47,283 nt of DNA, from the NCBI GenBank assembly GCA_032128395.1, contig JAQBGV010000205.1, positions 1 to 47,283 of the forward strand, in the 5' to 3' direction. How positions within the stretch are numbered: the first letter of the stretch is position 1; each line of letters starts with the position of its first letter. This DNA comes from JAQBGV01 sp032128395. Its GTDB lineage: Bacteria; Planctomycetota; UBA8108; UBA1146. The position numbers were made by a program, and so were the translations under genes. The notes beneath the pieces are model-generated. The model searched no databases. It worked only from the letters and a program-made list of their open reading frames with translations, and was not told where the DNA came from. Positions 44,701 through 47,283 of the stretch are shown in pieces.

Positions 44701-47033
44701 ACGGTGGTCGTCCCCACCGGGAAGGTCGCGCCCGGGACGTGGGAACCGACGATCGTGGTGCCGCCGCAGTCGTCGGTCGCCGTCGGTGGGGTCCAGCTCG
44801 CAGTCGCCGAGCAGAGGAGCGGATTCGCGGAGACGGTGATGTTCGTGGGCATTCCGACGAGGACCGGCAGGGTGGCGTCGTTCACCGTCACGGTGAGGGT
44901 CGCGGTCTCGCTGTTCCCGTTCACGTCGGTGGCGGTGTAGGTGACCAGTGTCGCGCCGACCGCGAAGATCGAGCCCGTGGCGATGTCCGGTGTGGGGGTC
45001 GGGACCGAGCAGTTGTCGGTCGCGGTGAGGACCGGGAGGGTCACCGTCGCTCCGCAGGTCCCCCCCGTCGAGTTGACGACCAGGGTGCCGGGGTTCCCCG
45101 AGATCACCGGGAGTTCGGTGTCGTTCACCGTGACGGTGAACGAGGTGGAGGCGAGGTTCCCGACGAAGTCGCTCGAATTGTAGGTGACGGTGGTGGTGCC
45201 GATCGGGAAGAAATTTCCAGGAGTATGCGTGGACGAGAAGGTGAACACCGCACAGTTGTCGATGGCGACCGGGGCGGTCCAGCTGACGTTCGCCCCGCAC
45301 GCCCCTGCGTCGTTGCTCGTGGTGATGTTCGCTGGGGTGGTGGGGTAGAACGGCGACTCGATATCGTTGACCGTCACCAGAAAGCTCACACTCGACTGGT
45401 TCCCCGAAGTGTCCGTCGCGGTGTAGGTGACCGTCGAAGTCCCGAAATTGAAGCTCTGCCCCGGGGTGTGGGTCGAAGTGAAGGTGGCGACCTGGCAGTT
45501 GTCGCTCACCGTGGGCGGGGTCCACGAGATCGAGGTGTTCGCGCAGAGTCCGGGGGAGTTGTTCACGGTGATGTTCGCGGGCACGTTGGTGATCACCGGA
45601 TCGATGGTGTCGACGATCCCGTCGCAGCTGTCGGGGATGCCGTTCAAGTTGCAGTCGGCCTCGAGGCCGGACGAGATGTCGCACGCGTCGTCGATCCCGT
45701 TCGAGTTGCAGTCGGGGATCGTGTTGACCCAGTGGACGCTGGTACCCGGCAGTCCGGGTGCGGCGACGACGCCGAACAAGCCGTCGGTCGAGACTCCTTC
45801 GCCGAACAGGTCGCCGAGGAGTCCCTCGCAGAGGGTCGCATCGAAGACCCAGGTCCCGGCTCCGCGCGTGTAGACGTGCGCCATGCCGGTGGTGGTCCCC
45901 GTGGTCTCGCTCTCGCCGACCAGCAGGAACGTCGTCGACATCCCCACCGCGACGCCGAAGCGCTCGGAGGGGGTGACCGCCGGACTCGTCAGCTCCTGCG
46001 AGGAGCTCCAGATTGCGCCGGCCTTCTCGAAGACGTGCACGGCCCCCGCGAGGGTGTCCTGGTCGGGAGCGCCGATCGCCACGCTGACGTCGGTTCCGGC
46101 GACCGAACCGCCGAAGAACGCGCCGCTCTGCGGGGTTGCGTCGGCGAGGGTCGCCGCCAGACTCCACGTCCCCGACAGCTCGTAGACGTTCACCTCACCG
46201 GCATTCGCGGTCGCTCCGGATGTCCGCCCCGGAGCCGCGACGAAGGCGTGCGTCGGGGCGAGCTGCACCGCGTACCCGAACCGATCGCCATCGGCGACGG
46301 TCGGGGTCAGAGCGGCCTCGTCGGTCCAGTTGGTTCCGTTGTGGAAGTAGATCACCCCTTGCCCGGTCTCGGTGCCGCTGGCGCCGGTCCGCGGCGCGCC
46401 GGCGAGGATGCGGACTCCGCGGACGGAGACCGCCGCTCCGAGCTGGTCATCGGCGACGGGAGTGGGGAGGGTGCGCTTGTCTTCTTGGGTCCAGACTCCG
46501 GCGGCCCTGCGGAAGATGTACACCGCACCCGCATCGACGGTCGCCCCGATGTCGGCACCGGGAGCCCCGATCGCGATCACGTCACCGTCGATCGCCACCG
46601 AGGCGCCGAAGAGATCACCCGCAGCGGCATCGGAGGCGACGAGGGCGCTCCCTTGCTCGACCCAGATCGTGCCGACTCTCCGGAACACGTGTGCTGCGCC
46701 CGCGCTCGATGTCGCCGCGCTCGATCCGACGACAGCGGAGTCGCCGCTGATCGAGACGCTCGACACCGAGGCGTAGCCCCCGGTGGGAATCGGCAACGCT
46801 GCTCCGACCGGTTCGCAGCTGTCGGGGATGCCGTTCAGGTTGCTATCGAGTGCACCGGCCGTGATGTCGCATTCATCGGGAACGAGGTTCCCATCGCAGT
46901 CATCACTCGTACCGAGTGCGAGATCGGTCGCATCCGGCACGCCGTTCACGTTGCAATCCTGAGTGTACGCAACTCCCCCCACCCCCAAGAAAAGGGTAAG
47001 GACCATCGTGCGGAGTGCGAAAGGGGCTCGCAT
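32781..47033 (-). CDS. Giant secreted FG-GAP / 51x HYR / dockerin-like surface protein (4750 aa)
   Basis: One uninterrupted frame from ATG 47033, with GGGAGGA about 9 nt upstream, encodes 4750 residues. Order: signal peptide (MRAPFALRTMVLTLFLGVGG, cleavage near VAYTQ); 'DCNVNGVPDATD' and two further calcium loops; a propeller of FG-GAP-like blades to about residue 430 ('AAGDLFGASVAIDGDVIAIG', 'GDRFGYAVQLAPTHAFVAAP', 'SERFGVAVGMSTTFLLVGES'); two calcium loops; 51 HYR domains at about 475-4604; calcium loops; and the dockerin-like cassette ending LFNSCP. Most HYR units are 81 residues with two Cys; six are 80, and four lack one Cys. The protein is likely exported and held outside the cell as a very long adhesin. 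It is the first gene of a two-gene operon with its 1445-residue paralogue. No sortase motif or transmembrane anchor is seen at the end. Confidence 0.93.
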   Translation of the reverse strand: MRAPFALRTMVLTLFLGVGGVAYTQDCNVNGVPDATDLALGTSDDCDGNLVPDECDITAGALDSNLNGIPDSCEPVGAALPIPTGGYASVSSVSISGDSAVVGSSAATSSAGAAHVFRRVGTIWVEQGSALVASDAAAGDLFGASVAIDGDVIAIGAPGADIGATVDAGAVYIFRRAAGVWTQEDKRTLPTPVADDQLGAAVSVRGVRILAGAPRTGASGTETGQGVIYFHNGTNWTDEAALTPTVADGDRFGYAVQLAPTHAFVAAPGRTSGATANAGEVNVYELSGTWSLAATLADATPQSGAFFGGSVAGTDVSVAIGAPDQDTLAGAVHVFEKAGAIWSSSQELTSPAVTPSERFGVAVGMSTTFLLVGESETTGTTTGMAHVYTRGAGTWVFDATLCEGLLGDLFGEGVSTDGLFGVVAAPGLPGTSVHWVNTIPDCNSNGIDDACDISSGLEADCNLNGIPDSCDGIVDTIDPVITNVPANITVNNSPGLCANTSISWTPPTVSDNCQVATFTSTHTPGQSFNFGTSTVTYTATDTSGNQSSVSFLVTVNDIESPFYPTTPANITTSNDAGACGANVSWTAPVAIDNCAVFTFSSTHTPGNFFPIGTTTVTYNSSDFVGNLASTSFTVTVNDTELPVISGNPGTLVVNSTGGTCGATVTLPVLTATDNCSVPTPTPDIATGSIFAVGATLVTYTATDVNGNSETATLTVTVNDATLPVLVGMPTNITVSANPLLCSATASWTPPTATDDCGGTTIVGSHVPGATFPVGTTTVTYTATDGAANSAVASFTVTVTDDQDPTWTFVPTNITTIAAPGLCGTNVTWTAPTPNDNCGVSSTTESHLTGAFFPVGTTSVDYTATDAAGNVGSASFLITVGETEPPVIVGLPSPIIVSSTAGTCGTVVSWTAPTATDNCGVASLIPNVASGAFFPVGLNSVTYTATDVNGNVTIQSFAVTVNDATTPTLTGTPANITVPATAGQCTAAVSWTPPTGADDCTLQGVTTTHSPGSIFPLGATLVTYTATDAAGNSTSTSFTVTVNDVAPPTISGPPSDLTVGNDAGNCSAVVSWTPPTAADTCSATMLTSNFSPGATFVVGSTLVTYTATDASGNSSIASFTVTVDDVEAPAVSAPPANIVLSAAPGVCAQIATWTPPTASDNCGVSSFTPNFPPNSSFSVGVTTVIYTATDAGGNSTAVTFNVTITDDELPQISGTPANISVFSSPGTCAATVAWTAPTASDNCSVPTFTSNFTPGTSFPVGVTTVTYTATDPAGNSNSTNFSVTVTDAELPVIAGVPAPIIVNTGPTNCTATVTWSAPTASDNCSVVSFAPNVASGSSFSVGVTVVIYTAFDPSGNSNTASFTVTVIDAQSPVIAGAPANITITAEPGFCARAVSWTAPTATDNCSVQNFTSNFSPGASFPVGITAVIYSATDPSGNTTNASFTVTVTDDEFPVISGVPAPISISALAGSCSAPVTWVEPTASDNCAVANFTPNFPSGATFAVGTTTVTYTATDSAGNIETQSFAVTVTDDQAPVISGAPADIITSAAAGSCAALVSWTAPTAIDNCTLSGIAPDILPGTSFPVGITTVTYTATDAAGNSSLATFDVTVNDTQAPVISGNPGDQSVTTPAGQSTAVVSWTEPSATDNCTLASLIPDLPSGSTFIVGVTQVTYVATDIAGNTSQISFNVSVTDNEAPVISGVPADITQTADPGVCSTAVTWVAPTATDNTIVVSFGPDFLPGSTFPLGVTTVTYTAVDDSANSSTASFDVIVTDNELPVISGTPANINLTVSSGACTQPATWTPPTATDNCSVASLTPSFPPGTPFPVGVTPVVYTATDGSGNTSQTSFTVTVFDLEMPVITSVPANITLSAALGTCAASATWIPPIASDNCTVSSFTSSSASGSSFPVGTTTVTYTATDASGNVSLASFSVTVTDNQQPIITNLPANISVSADPGTCATTVLWTAPAATDNCSLSSFTANAVSGSTFSVGVTPVTYTATDAAGNFRTATFVISVVDTEDPVIAGLPGNIATSATPGTCTAPALWATPTATDNCAIASFSSNLTSGSTFPAGVTPVTYIAIDTAGNITSGTFLVTVFDNEAPTLSGVPADITVPAGAGACSAVVTWVEPTATDTCGTTTLSTNRPSGSTFAVGTTTVTYTATDGANVTIATFSVTVVDLAPPSISGLPLNFSVSAAAGGCAATVNWSQPGAADNCSLASLTSDFVSGATFPIGTTTVTYTATDSAGNIANASFDFTVTDDEDPVLLGVPANVVVLTSGGLCTAPAAWTAPTATDNCGSAIVNSNFSPGATFPLGVTPVVYTATDAGGNTRIASFTVTVLDGDPPTLSGMPSTTTSPTNSGLCGAVVTWTQPTATDACSPTTVSSDIPSGSIFPLGTTTVTYTASDGLNSTTATFDVLVFDGQAPTITNIPADILLTATAGTCSATAVWIPPLAADNCFLASLIPNFPSGATFSLGTNTVTYTATDAAGNISTASFFVLVSDNQPPVLTAVPSSITVFTTGGLCSAVATWTPPVPTDNCGPAGLSTNFAPGTSFPVGAHTVTYTSNDPSGNSTAASFTVTVIDGDAPVISGVPADITVGNNIGACGAVVSWASPTATDACASASVTADIPSGSFFPLGTTTVTITATDGGNSSTATFDVTVNDTQSPTIAALPAPITIPAGPGVCSAAVSWTAPTATDNCAMGTLIPDLAPGSTFFLGTTTVTYTATDGAGNSSTGSFPVTVIDTQPPQLSGVPGNVTAFTTGGLCSAPATWTAPTAVDNCGAASVVGSLTPGTSFPVGVTTVSYTATDSAGNIASASFTVTVIDGDAPVISGVPGNIFATNDLGLCSAVVLWTTPTATDACGTVTLTSDFANGSAFPVGTTAVTYTATDGGNSSTATFDVIVSDDQNPVIIGLPAPIVLFALPGSCAAPAIWVAPTATDNCAVASLTPSIPSGSSFPVGVTSVTYTATDTGGNTTTGTFTVTVVDTEDPVISGLPTNQIASASPGVGSAIVTWAAPTATDNCSIPTLLADFTSGASFPIGVTTVTYTATDAAGNITTASFTVTVSDNESPVISGTPANISVSAAPGTCSTIVSWTEPTASDNGVLVSFTSTHLPGETFSVGSTTVTYSALDDSFNVTTASFLVTVTDDESPVFTGTPAPISISAAPGTCANSVSWTPPVATDNCALAGVISNLLPGASLPVGVTAVTYTATDTAGNATPTSFTVTVTDNQLPVISGIPSNIIVSTSGGLCTAGASWVAPVAFDNCGIQSLSANATSGDAFPVGVNTVTYTATDVNGNIRIASFTVTVVDGDAPVISGMPTDILASNSPGICGATVSWAAPTATDACGVATLTSTFASGATFPVGTTLVTYTASDGANSSSASFLVTVTDNAGPTITGLPSALIVPVQTGLCAAAVTWTAPVAADNCSVASLIFDHAPGSLYPVGTTPVIYLATDSSGNSTSATFNITVIDNQIPTISGIPGNISLTTSGGLCTALATWSAPTAIDNCNLASLTSNFPSGSAFPVGVSTVIYTALDTAGNSASSSFTVSVNDGDAPQFSGIPANIVANAALGTCSRIVTWTPPIAADACGVAIVTASHSPGSSFNVGVTTVTYSASDGVNSSQVSFSVTVVDTQPPTIVGLPTNVVAPATVGGCSAPVFWTPPLAIDNCGLATIIPNLVPGSIFPLGNTPVTYIASDSGGNNTFGTFIVTVVDAQPPQILGTPSNITVSAAVGTCSQNVSWAAPTATDICGPANLSASIPPGASFPAGTTTVNYTATDLAGNSTTSSFTVTVIDQNPPALIGLPGSQVLTVTPGACLAVALWSEPIAIDPCGGVTVTSDFNSGTAFPIGTTAVTYTATDLSGNTTTGIFGITVVDNTGPNVSGVPTDIFVSVSPGACSNSVTWLVPTFTDGCGIATQSQSHTPGQVFPLGTTTVIYSASDPSGNTTVATFAVTVSDFTGPTFQGMPADIVIPNTTGQCSAIVTWTVPTVSDPCGVASVSSNFSPGAVLAAGVTTVTYTAVDNNGNISTASFTITIQDQISPVLVNVPADMTVPVAPGFCGTVPIWTEPLPVDNCGILSLTSNFSPGAFFPLGTTTVTYTATDLNNNSVTASFDITVVDVLPPLFAGVPANIVQVLTPGGCSEVVGWIEPTASDPCGLLSLVGDLAPGSTLSAGTTTVTYTATDVNGNVDSASFLITIIDPEVPTLTGVPADISVNNDLGACSAVVTWTPPVAADNCAVVTFTGDANPGDSFPVGATVVTYSATDPSGNVTSGSFTVTVTDTELPTIPNLPASVSVNTSNNQCQANVNWPAPVGADNCGVATLTGTHSPGTIFPVGNTVVTYTITDIHGNVAIINMIVSVIDDDPPTITGLPLVLNVQSSPGTCGATVSWPNPITADNCSVVSLTSTHQPGSLFPIGTTIVTYTATDPSGNLGFRNLTITVVDNQPPVIAGGPGNISVTNNPGQCYATVSWVPPTATDNCGILSFTSTHNPGDLFPIGQTPVTYTATDVNNVVQQLNFLVTVSDAELPILSIGGDIVVSALPGECTSMINVPIPTASDNCNLINVTNDFNGSGDASGTYPFGTTTVTWTAIDEHGNFAQASQDITVSVPIGGDCNGNGIPDSCDLSSGSSDDCDNNGVLDECDIALDPTLDLNGDGVIDACESTFVRADMNDDGNLNIADAIFLLQNLFVGGPSPTCQDSADVNDDGLIDISDVIYSIGYIFSGGPAPVAPFPACGLDPTGGDSFGCDLFNSCP
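37596..38081 (-). other. HYR units 32-33 with complementary cysteine loss
   Basis: Unit 32 (38081-37839) has Gly at the first Cys (GVGSAIVTW) but keeps DNC. Unit 33 (37838-37596) keeps the first Cys (GTCSTIVSW) but has DNG. This is the same pattern as units 15-16, 17 units further on. Confidence 0.85.
41715..42200 (-). other. HYR units 15-16 with complementary cysteine loss
   Basis: Unit 15 (42200-41958) has Ser at the first conserved Cys (AGQSTAVVSW) but keeps DNC. Unit 16 (41957-41715) keeps the first Cys (GVCSTAVTW) but has DNT in place of DNC. One Cys remains in each of two neighbouring domains. Confidence 0.85.
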
Positions 47034-47249
47034 AAGGGAGTCCTCCCGAGAATGTCAGCCAGGACGTGTCCGAAAAGGGGGATGTCTCCACGAAGGGAGC
47101 CCATTTCGGTACGTACCGGGGACCCAGCAACCGGACGTGCATTGACCCAAATTCAGCCCAACACCTGCTCTCCGGCGGGGATAAACCCTCCTCAGACGAG
47201 AGCCGAAGTCGGTGCGGATGTGGTCCGTAAAGAGAACAGACCAACTTGG
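47034..47249 (-). promoter_or_regulatory. Long 5' leader of the giant HYR gene
   Basis: About 210 nt between the putative -10 and the ATG. It contains a small hairpin near its 5' end (TGGTC 47221-47225 with GACCA 47239-47243), an inner GGTACGTACC palindrome, and the ribosome-binding site GGGAGGA. No known riboswitch pattern is recognised and no ORF of note is present. Confidence 0.4.
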
Positions 47250-47277
47250 ATTATACCGACATTGGGGATGCGGCCAA
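47250..47277 (-). promoter_or_regulatory. Sigma-70-like promoter for the two-gene HYR operon
   Basis: On the minus strand TTGGCC (47277-47272), a 16-bp spacer and TATAAT (47255-47250). The -10 is a perfect consensus in an otherwise GC-rich region; the -35 matches at four of six positions (TTGACA). Confidence 0.6.
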
Positions 47278-47283
47278 GGGAGG

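Larger units (their letters stand above)
33222..45611 (-). repeat. Array of 51 HYR-domain coding units
   Basis: 51 units counted by eye in the translation; the calculated boundaries of units 16, 32 and 40 match the sequence exactly (E at 41957, E at 38081, Q at 36143). Unit length is 81 codons except units 21, 24, 27, 30, 36 and 39 (80), unit 1 (about 84) and unit 51 (83, a cap like that of the paralogue). The units are diverged, with no identical neighbours. Confidence 0.9.

Noticed and set aside
33222..45611. Possible frameshifts or pseudogene in the giant HYR gene
   Set aside because: One frame is open for all 4750 codons, unit boundaries stay in phase and every unit keeps the HYR core.
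47034..47249. Riboswitch (for example a cyclic-di-GMP type) in the leader of the giant gene
   Set aside because: I could not match the conserved core of any class; only simple hairpins are visible.

Overview
The window is high-GC bacterial DNA that reads as Planctomycetota. The evidence is a PSCyt1/PSCyt2/PSD1 protein followed by a DUF1501 protein, a double DUF1080 lipoprotein, a CRTAC1-type FG-GAP protein, and four secreted proteins sharing a dockerin-like C-terminal cassette with two 'DxNDDG..xIxD' loops. This is family-level inference; no rRNA, tRNA, CRISPR array or transposase gene was found. Almost every gene encodes an exported, lipidated or membrane-anchored product.

Layout. 1-1857 (-): CRTAC1-like lipoprotein whose frame is cut by one UGA and then stays open to the window edge. 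1972-4065 (-): phospholipase D-like lipoprotein. 4398-5303 (+): RimK-like ATP-grasp ligase. 5541-8597 (+): beta-helix protein with dockerin-like end, whose stop codon seems lost. 8344-9051 (-): spermidine-synthase-like protein. 9250-11436 (-): fused E1alpha/E1beta 2-oxoacid dehydrogenase. 11514-13591 (-): membrane protein plus double-DUF1080 lipoprotein with overlapping stop and start. 13669-13866: three 66-bp hairpin-forming repeats. 14015-16132 (-): ECF sigma factor, membrane-anchored probable anti-sigma factor and an STN/secretin-N protein. 16302-18266 (-): five-CxxCH cytochrome with dockerin-like end. 18390-18563: element with 35-bp inverted repeats. 18600-19199 (-): membrane-anchored unknown. 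19318-28392 (+): PSCyt/PSD1 protein, DUF1501 protein, Tat-exported unknown, lipoprotein with TPR-like repeats, and peroxiredoxin.

28402-47033 (-) is one probable operon of two paralogous giant surface proteins, 1445 and 4750 residues. Each has a signal peptide, 'DCNxNGIPDxCD' calcium loops, an FG-GAP-like propeller, an HYR array (9 and 51 units by direct count), more calcium loops and a dockerin-like end. A good sigma-70-like promoter lies about 210 bp upstream of the larger gene.

Most unusual points: (a) a candidate recoded UGA (selenocysteine?) followed by a hairpin at 120-153; (b) two places in the 51-unit array where neighbouring HYR domains have lost complementary cysteines, suggesting an inter-domain disulfide; (c) a three-unit super-repeat within that array; (d) a dockerin-like tail on a multiheme cytochrome; (e) a stop codon apparently replaced by CAG just before a 14-bp hairpin. 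Domain calls rest on reading motifs, not on database searches.
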